Source: Euglena gracilis (taxonomy: Eukaryota > Euglenida > Euglenophyceae > Euglenales). From it: DNA of 64,000 bases. The DNA lies in contig CP154956.1 in the NCBI GenBank assembly GCA_039621445.1, positions 30,944,667 to 31,008,666 of the forward strand, written 5' to 3'. The notes under the pieces were generated by a model. That model was not told the DNA's origin. It was given only the letters and a program-made list of their open reading frames with translations, and made no database searches. The position numbers and the translations under genes are program-made. Every line of letters starts with the position of its first letter. Position 1 is the stretch's first letter. Of this stretch, positions 20,436 to 30,718 are shown one piece after another.

Positions 20436-20825
20436 ATGTGTCCTGGATCAGAGCTGCCGAGTCACCGAGCCGGATGGTTGAAAGATGCGCAAAGTCCTCA
20501 CACCTCCCAAAATTGGTGGAATGGACAGTTTTCCACGGCACGGCAAACAATTCTAGCAAGGACCTGCCCCCCACTGACCAAGTCCGATTTGCCAGCCAAT
20601 GTCATCCACATGGCTTGGGATGCTGCCACCCCAAGCACGGGCACCCGCACTTTGTTGCCGTCTGCTGCATTTGGCTGCCTTTTGCACTAGACATTGGCAT
20701 ATGCCGCTCACAGAGGGTGCTTCGTCTGGGAAGACACTCTGCCCGAAATGCCAAGGAACATTGGATGTTTCTGGACATCACCTGCTACCGGGCCACCCCC
20801 CATGTAACACCAGGTTTTGAATAGT
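20436..20825 (+). pseudogene. Relic of the LINE C-terminal region up to the zinc knuckle
   Basis: Scattered frames match the intact relative on the other strand at about 29.0-29.4 kb: AQSPHTSQNWW (AQSPHIQQKWW there), then VIHMAWDAATPS and TLLPSAAFGC, then TLCPKCQGTLDVSGHHL corresponding to the C-x2-C...H zinc knuckle. Frameshifts and stops throughout. The next part of the same protein resumes at 22014. Confidence 0.75.
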
Positions 20826-20929
20826 GCTGAGCTCTTAATAAGCGCGCACCCACCCCTTCATTGACCCCTCCATACATACCGGCCCACTCCATGGAGCTCT
20901 TTTGCCTAAAATCCATGGGTTTTGTGCCA

Positions 20930-21650
20930 GAAATGGGGCGCCGGTGGGTCGAAAAACGCTCATTTTCGGCTCAAAAACAGTTTTTCCGGGTCCGGGAGGC
21001 CCAAAAACATCGTTTCGGGCAAAAAAAAATTTTCGATTTTTTTCGACTTTTTCGACCCGGTTTTGACCCAAAGTCAATGGGTCGGCGGCCCAAAACAGGG
21101 CGCTGGCGGGTCGAAAAACACTCATTTTCGGCTCAAAAACAGTTTTTCCGGGTCCAGGAAGCCAAAAAACATCGTTTCGGGCAGATTTTTTTTGATTTTT
21201 TTTCGACTTTTTTGGCCGAAAACGGCCAAGTCGAACAGTGGAAAAAGTGTACAAAATGGCCTAAAATGGCCTAAATTGGCCGAAAAACGCCCGTATCTCG
21301 GGCTACGCGGGGAGTTGTGGGGAAACCATAATCCCAGTACATAGAGCGTCCCAGGGGCTTCAATTTAGGTCTATGGACATTTCCTTTGATTTTGCATCAT
21401 TTTCGAGAAATTTTGAAAACATTGGTTTTTTGACCCCCCACCCCCCGAAAACGGCTAAGTCGAACAGAGGGAAAAGTGTACAAACCGGCCAGCTGGGCCG
21501 AAAACGGCCGTATCTCGGGCTAGGCGGGGAGTTGCGGGGAAATCAAAATACCAGTAGATGGGGCGTTCCAAGGGCTTCAAATTAAGTCTCTTTGGAGATA
21601 TTTTGAAAATTGACATTTTTTGGCCGAAATGGCAGAGTCCAGGGGGGGGT
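20930..21650 (+). repeat. Two adjacent tandem repeats (about 164 and 220 bp periods)
   Basis: First: GGTCGAAAAACGCTCATTTT and CGGCTCAAAAACAGTTTTTC repeat at about 20946 and 21110. Second: GGCCGTATCTCGGGCTA, GGCGGGGAGTTG and GGGCTTCAAATT repeat at about 21285-21365 and 21505-21585. They are part of the DNA inserted between the two halves of a LINE relic (20825 and 22014). Confidence 0.65.
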
Positions 21651-21943
21651 TATCCAGGGGGCGGGTAAATCCTACCTAGTTTGGACCCCTTCGCGCGTGA
21701 ATAACTCGGGCCTGGCGGGGAGTTGGGGGTCATCTCCGGGTGATTCGGAAACTAGGAATCCAGTCGCTCGGGAAAAAATCCGGGAACCGGGCCGGGATCA
21801 TGGTGATAATCCGTCGGTTCCCGAGGTGGCCCCGACCCGGGGGGGGGGGGGGGGGGGGGGGGGGGCGGGGGGTCGAGGGTCGAGGGGGGGTTTCGCCGGT
21901 GGTAAGCTTCGCTCTTGCCCATAAAGGGATAAGAGCTCAGCGA

Positions 21944-22011
21944 CCCCCCCCCATATAAGACCCCCCAGGATTTTGGCTCCCGAGGGGGGTCTTATATGGG
22001 GGGGGGCATGG
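21944..22011. mobile_element. Truncated CATATAAG-subfamily C-tract MITE
   Basis: C tract, CATATAAGACCCCCC, TTTTGGCTCCCGAG and GGGGGGTCTTATATGGGGGG match the right half of 12243-12398. The right end CATGG is followed by TA (22012-22013); the left end is missing. It abuts the resumed LINE relic. Confidence 0.65.
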
Positions 22012-22013
22012 TA

Positions 22014-22372
22014 TGTTGCAGATTCAACAACCTTTACACGCGAACATCCAGCAGCGGTCCAAGACTTCCTCACCGCCTTGGCTCAATGCGCCGGATTCCA
22101 AGCCAAAAAGAACAACGGGCTGATGTCAACTCCCACCCTGGCGGCATCTTCATCCCTCGCCTTGACAGCGAGGGTCCGGTTGCCATCGACGTCACCATCC
22201 GTCACACACAAACCCCAAGCAACCCTCTGAGCCGCGCTGCACAACTTCCGATTTGGCAAGAAAAACAAGAAGCTGACAACACACCGCAAATATGACGCCA
22301 CCTGTTCCAGACGAGGTTGGCACCTTACCCCGTTTGTGCTCGACTGCTTTGGCGGCATGGGGTAGCAAGGTC
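22014..22372 (+). pseudogene. Restriction-like nuclease relic of the LINE family
   Basis: Frames read TTFTREHPAAVQDFLTALAQ and, after a shift, GPVAIDVTIRHT and KYDATCSR, aligning with TRRHGAIQDFVFQLAHAAGF, GAVDITVRHT and KYDATCRR of the copy at 28662-30295. Retains the D-x-T-V part of the nuclease core but has frameshifts. Continues the relic at 20436-20825 after about 1.2 kb of inserted DNA. Confidence 0.8.
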
Positions 22373-22785
22373 TATTGTTTTGGGCAATTTTTTTCTCCAA
22401 TTTTTTGACTTTTTGACCCAAAAAATGGCCAAGTGCACTGGCCAGGGGGGCGGGCCCCAGCCACGGGGGCATGGGGGGGTCTGGGTTGGAATTTTTTTTT
22501 GCTCGGAAACACTTTTTTTGATGTTCTGTAGTGAAAAAAGGTGTTTTTGAACGAATTTTTTTTGAAAATTTTGGGTCCCAACCTGCCTCCGGACGCCGCT
22601 CGCCCAACCGCCCTCATACCCCCTGCAGGGCCCTTTGGGGTCGAAAGGTAGTTGGATTGGCGAGCCGAAAATTTGCACTTTTCCGGAACATTTCTGGAAG
22701 TTAGGGTCCAAATTTCTGGGTCACAATGTCGAGTGAATTTCACCCAAGTTCGACCTAAATTCTGCCTAACTCCGTCGGAAATGCG

Positions 22786-23153
22786 GCCCAGCTCTAGAGG
22801 GGACGGTCCCCAGCCATTTACCTTTCATTCCCCACCATTTTGGAGATATTTTGAAAACTTCAATTTTGTTGACCCCGTAATGGCCCCAAAATGGCGAAGT
22901 CAAAACAAGCCAAAACAGTGGCAATACAACGCCGGAGGTCCCCCTTGTCGAGAGCTCTTATCCCTTTGTGGGTAGAACTCCCCTTCCCTCCCACGCCTGA
23001 GTTGGTGATGAAAACCGTAGACCACGGGAATTCTTTTTTTCAGTTGTGAGCGACCCGGCTTCCCGAATCAGCTCTGTTTTGACCCCCAACTTCCCCCTTG
23101 GCCTGAGTTATTTGAGATAAAGGGTCTCCGTTTCGTCTGGCAGACACTAATGG
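22786..23153 (-). repeat. Right arm of the 370-bp inverted repeat
   Basis: Reverse complement of 17043-17446. From GCGGCCCAGCTCTAGAG to CTGGCAGACACTAATGG. The two arms bound a 6.1-kb block holding the endonuclease relic, hairpin element copy 2 and the 19.5-22.4 kb LINE relic. Confidence 0.8.
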
Positions 23154-23159
23154 AGGGTG

Positions 23160-23495
23160 GGGCAGGACACGGGGGGGACACGGGGGGGACACGGGGGGGG
23201 GGACACGGGGGAAACATGCCTCTTTTCGGGGCCTTCTGGGACGAAATTTACGACTTTTTGAGGGACCAAAAATTCATTTCACATTGACCCCGAGCCAAGC
23301 TCCAGGCCATACTAGGTGAAAAAAAAAAGGGATTGTGGGCGGGGGAAAGTCAAATGGCCATTGAGAATCCATGAAAAACCGTGGAAAATGATGCCAAACA
23401 GCTAAAAATTCATGCTGTATGTTGCCTTGGCCGCCTTCTAGGGACCCCCTGAAGTGCGGGACGGGGGGGGACACGGGGGGGGTGGACACGGGGAT
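23160..23495. repeat. GACACGGGGGG minisatellite in two clusters
   Basis: Units of GACACGGGGGGG repeat four times at 23167-23211 and again at 23467-23495. Between them is unique-looking sequence with no gene that I can support. Confidence 0.6.
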
Positions 23496-23639
23496 CACAC
23501 CCCCATGGAAATAATGTATGTTTCCAAAAGATATTTTTGAAAAATTGAACTTGTTTGGACCCACAGTCGCTGTTTTGGCCTCGAACACACCTGGCCCGGG
23601 GGGGGGGTCATGGGCAGGGGTGTAGAAAGTGGGGGTCGG

Positions 23640-23870
23640 GGGGGGCAGCCGCCCCCCCCCCCCGGGATTTTGGAAAGATATTTTTTTGGCATGAGTATGA
23701 TATTTTCCTTTGCAATGACATGATCAATGGTTCAAAGGGCGTCACCATCTCGGTTGCCTTCGGCAGCCACCTTGCTAGTTAAAATCACATTCCTAGAAAA
23801 TGAAATTGCAAAATCCATTACCGTCTCAGCCGCCTTTGGCGGCCGAAATAAACCCCTTGAGGCTCCTCCT
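23640..23870. repeat. Repeat inverted with 11390-11640
   Basis: CCGGGATTTTGG, GGCATGAGTATGATATTTT, GTTGCCTTCGGCAGCC, CCGCCTTTGGCGGCC: the reverse complement of the 11.4-11.64 kb repeat with moderate divergence. Confidence 0.6.
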
Positions 23871-23890
23871 TTGGTACTAATTGTTTTTTA

Positions 23891-23972
23891 CCCCCCCCCC
23901 CTTTCATTGGCCGAGCCAAAAAAAAACCCCCCGTCGGCCGGGGCCGAGGGACAATAAGAGGGGGGGGGGGGG
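23891..23972. mobile_element. Short TA-flanked C-tract MITE (internally deleted)
   Basis: TA at 23889-23890 and 23973-23974. Contains only the right half of the ATTGTCCC-subfamily interior (TTTCATTGGCCGAGCC...GGGACAATAAGAGG). It shares its right TA with the next element. Confidence 0.7.
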
Positions 23973-23974
23973 TA

Positions 23975-24153
23975 CCACCCCCCCCCCCATATTGTCCCAC
24001 CGACCTCTCCCCCGGAGGCCCGACGGGACAATATGGGGGGGGGGACAATATGGGGGTACCAAAGGAAATTTCATTGACCGAGCCAAAAAAAACCCCTCGT
24101 CGGCCGGGCCGAGGGACAATATGGGGGGGGGGACAATATGGGGGGGGGGGTGG
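23975..24153. mobile_element. TA-flanked C-tract MITE (ATTGTCCC subfamily)
   Basis: Ends CCACCCCCCCCCCCATATTG and the complementary right end, TA at 23973-23974 and 24154-24155. The interior matches 17493-17686 (GGTACCAAAGGAAATTTCATT, CGTCGGCCGGGCCGAGG). 179 bp, non-coding. Confidence 0.8.
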
Positions 24154-24894
24154 TACCCATGATTTCGCTTTCTGGTTTGATTTTTTAGCATTGGAGGCTA
24201 GGTAGTCCACTTCGGGGCCCCGGACTCCCCCTCCCCCCCTCCCCCCTGTTCAGTTCACTTCGGAAGTGCACAGGGGGTCCCGAGACCCCCCCCCCTTGAA
24301 CCTGGATGTACTTGTTCACTTCGGGAAAAAACCGAAAAACGGAACAACGTGCGAACACCGAAAAGGGCATTTTTCAAAAAAATTTCGGCGCCTTTGGCGC
24401 CGGACCCACCCTCCTCCGGGAAGTCAACATGTCCAGTTCAGTTCGGAAGTGAACAGGGGAGGTCCGGGGACCCCCCCTCCCCCCTATACCTGGGCTCCTT
24501 GGACTTCAAAGAGATGTTAGCGTCTCGGTCAGGGGTTTTTTTTTAAGACCGGGGGGGGGGGGCCCTGGAGTGGGCCCCCTCGGGGGGGGGTCCCGGAGGA
24601 CCCACCCACTTTTGCCCGAAAATGGCCAAAAAGCGCCAAAAGTAGCAGCTTTTCCAAAATTTTCGGCGCCTTCGGCGCCAAAAAAAGATATACCCACCAG
24701 CCCCTACCCCCCCCCGGGGGGGAGGGGGTCCAAGACGAAAAAAACCCATGGTCTCGGCCCCTTCGGGGCCAGGAGGACAGAAAAAAATACATTTTGGTTG
24801 TGCCAAGAAAATTTTTTTGGCTCGCCCCCCCCGGGAAAAAATTGTTCCTACACCTATGGTCACGGGGGTAGTACCCCTAAGAATTTTTTTTAAA

Positions 24895-25137
24895 AAAAAC
24901 AAAAAAAACCTCATGGAGGGTTTGGGGGAATTTTTTTGAAACTTTTTTTTAGAAAAAAGGTCTTTTTTCACCTCTGCAACTTCGTAGTACGTAAAGGGAG
25001 CCGGATGAAGTGTCTGGAAAAACTAAAAAAACGTCACTTTTTGATGACCAAAAAAAATGACCTTAAAACCTTTTCCTCAAAAAATGGCCATTTCGCAAGG
25101 AAAAAGGTCAGTTTTTGCTTTTTTAAAAAGAAAACAT
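24895..25137 (-). mobile_element. Partial A/T-hairpin MITE
   Basis: Reverse-complement relative of 30296-30718: CGTCACTTTTTGATGACC, TTTTCCTCAAAAAATGGCC and ATTTCGCAAGGAAAAAGGTC mirror the interior at about 30400-30470. Ends with TTTTTTTAAAAAAAACAAAA on the left. Terminal GGTTGACG not found, so probably truncated. Confidence 0.65.
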
Positions 25138-25204
25138 GGGGGGGTGGAAGTGGGGGGGGGGGAGGGGGGGTCCCGGGAGGGGGGGGTTGGAACTGTACAG
25201 GGGG

Positions 25205-25436
25205 GGAGGGGGTCGGCACCCCCCCTTCACCGACCCCCTCGCCACGCCATTTTACCCCCCTCCCCCCCCCCTTTTCAGACCCCCTCGCCACGCCATGTCA
25301 GGCCTGCCAAAGAAAATTTTCTTCGCAAACCCCCGCGCACCCCTCCCCCCCCCCACCCGGGACCCCTCGCCACACCAAAAACCACCCCCCCCCCCAGCCG
25401 GAAACCTCGCCACGGCGTGCCGACCCCCCGGGGGTC
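25205..25436. repeat. GGTCGGCAC hairpin element, long copy
   Basis: Left GGGGGTCGGCACCCCCC and right CACGGCGTGCCGACCCCCC pair. Two CCCCCTCGCCACGCCAT motifs inside match 18342-18444. No gene; open frames here are Pro/Gly artefacts of C tracts. Confidence 0.5.
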
Positions 25437-25624
25437 CCAAGGTTTGACCAACTGTACTGCCTTGTCCCCTCCGATATTTTTCCAGGAAAAATATTTTTTA
25501 TTTTTCCACGTGGAAAAATATGGAAATTTATACCGGACAACGATGTCAATGAGGAAGAAGTTTTTTTTTGTCCTCTCCATTCTCACAATTTTTATTTCAT
25601 GGACGCCACAGAAAGCATGCCATA

Positions 25625-25796
25625 CCCCCCCCTTTATTGTCCCCCCCCCCTTTATTGTCCCTGGGCCCTGGCCGACGGGGGTTTTTTTGGCCCGGCCAAT
25701 GAAATTCCTTTGGTACCCCTTTATTGTCCCCCCCCCCCTTTATTGTCCGGTCGGGCCTCCTAGGGGCAGGTCGGTGGGACAATAAAGGGGGGGGGG
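25625..25796. mobile_element. TA-flanked C-tract MITE (ATTGTCCC subfamily, TTTATT variant)
   Basis: TA at 25623-25624 and 25797-25798. Inverted ends CCCCCCCCTTTATTGTCC. The interior is the family core in reverse orientation (GGCCGACGGGGG, AATGAAATTCCTTTGGTACC). 172 bp. The variant differs from the ATATTG copies at three bases just inside the tract. Confidence 0.8.
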
Positions 25797-25851
25797 TATG
25801 GGAACAATTTGTGCCCAAGGACGAAGATGGAGCAACATTTTGGCGGAACTA

Positions 25852-26188
25852 CCCTCACCCCCCCCCCCTATTTGGCTAATGGCTGGGCTCCTTCAGACCC
25901 CAATTAGCCAATTAGGGGGGGGGGGGCTCGAGGACCCCGACCCTATAATTTTTGACGTGTGCAAAATTGGTCGATTTTTTGTGCATTTTTGGATTGGTCA
26001 TGACTTTTTCTTATCCGGCAATCTTTAACATTTTCAAAACGGACGTTTTTGGAGGTTTTCTGAGCCCTTGCCGAAATTGGCCAAAGTTGGCCAAGGGAAC
26101 GTCCATTGGCCAATTGGGCTACCCCCCCCCCCAGGACCCCCCAATTAGCCAATTAGGGGGGGGGGGGGCAATTAGGGGGGGGTGAGGG
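25852..26188. mobile_element. TA-flanked C-tract MITE (CCCTCACC ends, AATTAGCC interior)
   Basis: Ends CCCTCACCCCCCCCCC and GGGGGGGGTGAGGG, TA at 25850-25851 and 26189-26190. Repeated CCAATTAGCCAATTAGGGG palindromes near each end. The central 200 bp (AAAATTGGTCGATTTTTTGT, ACGGACGTTTTTGGAGG) recurs at 2975-3225. 337 bp, no gene. Confidence 0.75.
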
Positions 26189-26292
26189 TAACTCTTCGCC
26201 GCACCCCACGGGGAAAAAAAAGGACACCGGGCACCTCGGGGGAAGTTCCCGGGTGCGCTCAACCACGACGTCACACTTCCTGTGCATAAAGT

Positions 26293-26376
26293 ATTTTTCC
26301 GAAATTTTTCCGAAATTTTTCCGAAAATTTTCCGAAATTTTTCCGAATGAATTTTTTTTGTATTTTTCCGAAAAAA
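26293..26376. repeat. (TTTTTCCGAAA)n minisatellite
   Basis: Seven or so repeats of ATTTTTCCGAA with small variations. Flanking sequence to the right leads into a LINE relic. Confidence 0.7.
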
Positions 26377-26504
26377 ACGATCCTACCGGCAGCGTACCCC
26401 GACCAGGACCTCCTCTGGCAGCCACCTCCACTTGGGGTGGCACGCGGCAGTCCCCCCTGGCGGCAGCCAAACCCAGCAACCCTCCCCGCAGCCGGAGAGG
26501 CTGT

Positions 26505-26632
26505 TCGTGAACCTCGGAGGTTAGGCAGTACGGGGGGCGCTGAAGCCAACCCTCTCTTTGCCCTATCAAGGCTTTGAGGAGGGTGGACATAAGAGAAAAT
26601 CTATTCAAGGTTCGACCCCTCGGCGGATTTAA
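26505..26632 (-). pseudogene. C-terminal relic of the LINE nuclease region
   Basis: The minus frame reads SLMSTLLKALIGQREGW, matching LTLMSTLMKLLLGQQDAW near the C terminus of the protein encoded at 28662-30295, and then TSEVHEQPLRLRG. Upstream nuclease sequence is absent, so it is a truncated copy. Confidence 0.65.
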
Positions 26633-26855
26633 TCCCCAAATAGAGACGCCAGGAAACGGTGGTGGGGCGAGCCGAGTCCACCGACCAGTGGCACAGCCTA
26701 CTGGATTTGAGTGTTCAGGGGGAGGGCTATATACAGAAGCGGAAGCAGCGGCCAGTCTGAGGTACAGGTGAGGGCGTGAGGGCGGTGGGGCGAGGGGAAA
26801 CTTGGCGGATGTTGTGGGGGAGGGGCGGGGGGGGGTGGGGGGGGGGGGGGGGGGG

Positions 26856-26985
<130 letters not shown>

Positions 26986-27010
26986 CGTTTTGTGTGTGCT
27001 TGTGGTTTTT

Positions 27011-27665
27011 TTTTGGAGGGATGGGATGGGAGAGTGGTCGGTCAAATTGCTCACTCCGTTTCATATGGGCTACCCCCCCCCTTTATTGTCCCACCGACCT
27101 GCCCCCGGGGGGGGGACATAAAGGGGGGGGGACAATAAAGGGGTACCAAAGGAATTTCGTTGGCTGGGCCAAAAAAGCCCCCCGTCGGCCGGGGCCCAGG
27201 GACAATAAAGGGGGGGGGACAATAAAGGGGGGAGGTGGTATGGGTGGTGGGATCCACCGCTCCAGATGGCTCCGCCACTGTTCCTCAAGCCAGCTGGCGG
27301 GCCACTTCTCTTGCCAATGTGAGACACGGGTTGTAGATGGTTGGGTACTGTTGTTTACTTTTTGACGAGTTGTGGATGGTTTTAGGACAATTGTTTGTTC
27401 TGGATCTAGGGATCGTAGTGGTCTTCTTTACAGGCAATACGGCTGGTGTATGGTGTTGGTTACTTCTGGATCTGTGTCGTTGCCTGCATACCGTCCCCAG
27501 ATTACTTGTCGCGCGATCTCTCGCGCAACTGTTATTGATAGAAGTTGAAAAGAAGTAGAAAAAAAAAGAAGTTGCCAGCGGAGCGGTGGATCCCACCACC
27601 CATTGCCCATATGAAACGGAGTGAGCAATTTGACCAACCACTCTCCCATCCCATCCCTCCAAAAA
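27011..27665. mobile_element. Fold-back element with MITE inserted in one arm
   Basis: Left arm (27011-27070 plus 27241-27262) and right arm (27583-27665) are complementary: TTTGGAGGGATGGGATGGGA, GAGTGGTCGGTCAAATTGC, CCGTTTCATATGGGC, and GTGGTGGGATCCACCGCTCC. The left arm is split by the TA-flanked element at 27073-27238. The 320-bp loop has no recognised gene. Confidence 0.7.
27073..27238. mobile_element. TA-flanked C-tract MITE (ATTGTCCC subfamily, TTTATT variant)
   Basis: TA at 27071-27072 and 27239-27240. Ends CCCCCCCCCTTTATTGTCCC and inverse. The uninterrupted partner arm reads CATATGGGCAATGGGTGG, giving an almost exact empty site. 166 bp. Confidence 0.85.
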
Positions 27666-27777
27666 GCCACCGCGCCCCCGCCCCTCACCCCCCAACGCAC
27701 CTCACACTACATCCGCCAAGTTTCCCCTCGCCCCTCTGTTTTCCCTGCTACCAAGACTGCTCGACTTTACACGCCCT

Positions 27778-28515
27778 CGGAGATCAGGCAGTAGGCTTTG
27801 GTCATTTTGACCCCGCCCCCTATGGTGAAGTTCACCGTTTGAAAGTTCACCGGGGGGTCCCGGACCCCCTCCCCCCCCCCTTTGCCTAACCCATCGGTGA
27901 ACTTCACCGGTGAAGTTCACCAAGAGAGTACTTTTTTGGCCAAAAATGGCCAAAAATGGCATTTTGGGCAAGTTTTTGGAAATTTCGATAAAATACCATG
28001 GGGCGATGGCAGTACAGTTGGGGTTTTTTGGGGACCCCCCCCTCCCCCCCCCCTGTACAGTTGGGATTTTTGGGACCCCCCCCCCCTAGTGCCGAACGGT
28101 CAGAGACAGATGGCCTTTTTGGACCAAAAAAAGGCCATAAAAATTTTTTCCGGCGCCTTCGGCGCCAGTTTTTGGCCAATTTTTGAGGGGGGGGTTGGCA
28201 GTACAGTTGGGACCCCAGGACCCTCCCCCCCCCTGTGTTGAGACAGTACAGCAAAAAGTGCCAAAAAATGCAAAAAAAATCAGACCTCGGGACCCCCCCT
28301 CCCCCCCTGCCAAAGCCCCCATGAAGCATCAACCTCAAAATGACCATTTTGAGAGGAAAGGAGCAAAATTTTACCCATGAAAATTTCACCCCCAACCATC
28401 AAAACGGTGAAGTTCACCGGTGAACTTCACCGGTGAACTTCACCGCTGAAAGCACCCCCCCCCCCGGTGAATGTTCACCGGTGAACTTCACCGGGGGGGT
28501 CCACAGCCCCCCCCC
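27778..28515 (+). mobile_element. GGTGAAGTTCACC hairpin element, copy 3
   Basis: Same ends and body as 14150-14872, including the nested insertion (28001-28318 between CCATG copies at 27996-28000 and 28319-28323). Copies 1 and 3 therefore descend from one parent already carrying the insertion. A GGCGCCTTCGGCGCC hairpin is at 28152-28166. Confidence 0.8.
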
Positions 28516-28661
28516 CCCCTGCCTAACCTCCCTCACCTGTGCCTCACCTGTTCCCTATGCGCCGCTGCCTGTACCAAGCCTCTCCAAAGTCCCCACTGCA
28601 TATGCGGACAATTTGATGTAAATATCTCACCCGCCATGAACTTCGGCTCGGAGCGTCCCTC

Positions 28662-30295
28662 CTAGGCCGCGCTCCGAAGTTGCCATGTGTTGGCTTCAGT
28701 TTTGCGTTTTGACCATGCATCTTGTTGACCGAGGAGAAGTTTCATCAGTGTTGACATTAAGGTTAGCGCTTCTTGGCCTAGGCCGCCATAGCAGTCAACA
28801 ACAAATGGAATGCAGGTCCATCCCATCCTCCTACAGGTGGCGTCATATTTTGAATGTTTTTCCTTCTCTTGGCGTTCATACCATTCGGTTAGTTCAGCTG
28901 TGTCACGCAACGGTCTGTACGGTGCTGCTGTGTGTCTCACTGTGATATCCACTGCTCCAGGACCATTGGCGTCAAGTCTGCTGATGAGGACATCGCCCGG
29001 GCGTGTTCTCTCTGGACCTCCTTGTTCTTTTTTTGCTGTAAACCCTGCAGCATGTGCCAGTTGGAACACAAAGTCCTGGATTGCACCATGTCGCCGCGTG
29101 ATGCCATTTGAGCTGCAGCATACAAGGTGATTACCCAGGTTGTCCATTGGCTTGGTGCAGCGTGGGCACGTTGATCCCGTTGGTGGACAAACTGGTGCTC
29201 CCAGTGAACACTTTAGAAATCCTTTGAATTCGGCAGAAGCGACCAATGTTTTCAGTCCAGAGGATGGTGTGACAGAAGCCCAGGCCATTGCGTGGGGCCG
29301 CTGTTGGCTTGCGAACCGGACGGCGTCTTGACCGTGCAGGTTGGAGGATAATACCTTTTGTCGTTGTTTTGCAAAGCATTCACCCCACCACTTCTGTTGA
29401 ATGTGAGGGCTTTGGGCTTCGTTCAGGAGTGATGCATCCGCGGCCCATGTTTGCGTTGGGGGAGTTCCTTCGAGGATGGAGTTGGCAGAGGACAGGCACT
29501 CCGCAGTGTCTTTCGGCACTCCTCGGCCTGCCGGGCCCAAGGTGCGTCTGCCATTGCTGACAAACGTCACAATGCCGGATATACGTGCTGGGAGACGTTC
29601 CAGCGATGGGTCCCGAATTCCGAGTCCGCCATGACGCACGGGCAGGGTGGCCTGAGCCCATTGGTTGTCATCGATTGGGGATCCAACAGCGTTGCTCATT
29701 GTGTTCCTGATTTCTTTAGTCAACAGTGCACATGCGTCATTTGCCTGCCCCAGTTCTGTTGCACGCATGAGGTCATTAACTTTGCATGCATCTAGGCAGG
29801 ATCGTAGGAGGCAGAACTGAATATGGGCTTGCGGCAGGTTCAAAAGGGCCCGGCAAGCTTTCTGCACACCTGTTGCACGTTCAGCCCACACTTCCCCCGC
29901 TTTGTGGATGCTGCCACCGCTTTGTGGATGGCAAACCGGGATTCCCAGGGCCCGTATACCAGAATCGGGGGAGTAGTTCACGATTGGAACTGCACGAAGT
30001 GGGCTGTTTGGCGGCATTTCAGCACGATTGGCTTCTGTTGCTGCAGGGCCCCACAGGCGGCATTTTTTTGCGTTGAGGTGTATGCCTAGTAGCGTCCCCT
30101 GTCGTTGAATTTCTGTAATTGCTGCATGTAATTGTGGGAGGGTTCCCAGGATGTGTCCATCATCCAAATACCACAATTGCAGTGGCACCACGTCTTGCAA
30201 GGACTCAACGAGAGATTGCAACGCCAAGGCGAATCCGGCAGGGCCATAAGGGTCACCTTGTTGTACGCCAGAGGCACCGCGAAGGTGTGATGACC
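28662..30295 (-). CDS. LINE polyprotein, 3' part: RT motifs B-C, zinc knuckle, restriction-like nuclease
   Basis: Open from 30295 down to a stop at 28662. It starts in RT motif B (GVQQGDPYGPAGFALALQS), followed 15-20 residues later by the catalytic YLDD of motif C. Counting from an internal ATG at 30227 (521 codons), a zinc knuckle C-x2-C-x9-H-x2-C lies at about 354-370, then a restriction-like nuclease core with RPGDV near 409-413 and VDITV near 426-430. Catalyses cleavage of target DNA and target-primed reverse transcription. The true N terminus is upstream beyond the two insertions, so the ATG at 30227 is not the real start. Confidence 0.8.
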
Positions 30296-30718
30296 AGGGT
30301 TGACGTTTTTTTTGTTTTTTTTAAAAAAAACAAAAAAACATGTTTTTTTTAAAAAAAAAAACGCAAAAAAAACATGTTTTTTTTGAAAAAGCAAAAATTG
30401 ACCTTTTTCCTTGCGAAATGGCCATTTTTTGAGGAAAAAGTTCTAAAGTCATGTTTTTGGTCATCAAAGTGACTTTTTTTTAGTTTTTCCAGACCCTTCA
30501 TCCAAAAATACTAAAATGATGGTTCATGTGAAAGCCATCACCCTTTACGGACTGCGAAGCTGCAGAGATAAAAAATGACCTTTTTCCTTTAAAAAAACGT
30601 TCAAATTTTTTTTCCACCCAAACCCTCCATGACGTTTTTTTTTGTTTTTTTTAAAAAAACATATTTTTTTAAAAAAACATGTTTTATTTGTTTTAAAAAA
30701 AACAAGCCGTCAACCTTG
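30296..30718. mobile_element. 423-bp A/T-hairpin MITE with 9-bp target duplication
   Basis: Flanked by perfect direct repeats GTGATGACC at 30287-30295 and 30719-30727. Ends AGGGTTGACG and CGTCAACCTT are inverted, followed inward by long A/T runs containing ACATGTTTTTTT. Excising it with one repeat restores the reading frame of the surrounding reverse transcriptase between ...LFCGSS and HLRGAS. A 9-bp duplication points to a Mutator-like transposase. Related copies: 12593-13024 and 24895-25137. Confidence 0.85.

Noticed and set aside
30086-30394. Minus-strand frame with Phe/Lys-rich end across 30300-30394
   Set aside because: It is a shifted frame of the reverse transcriptase running into the A/T runs of the MITE.
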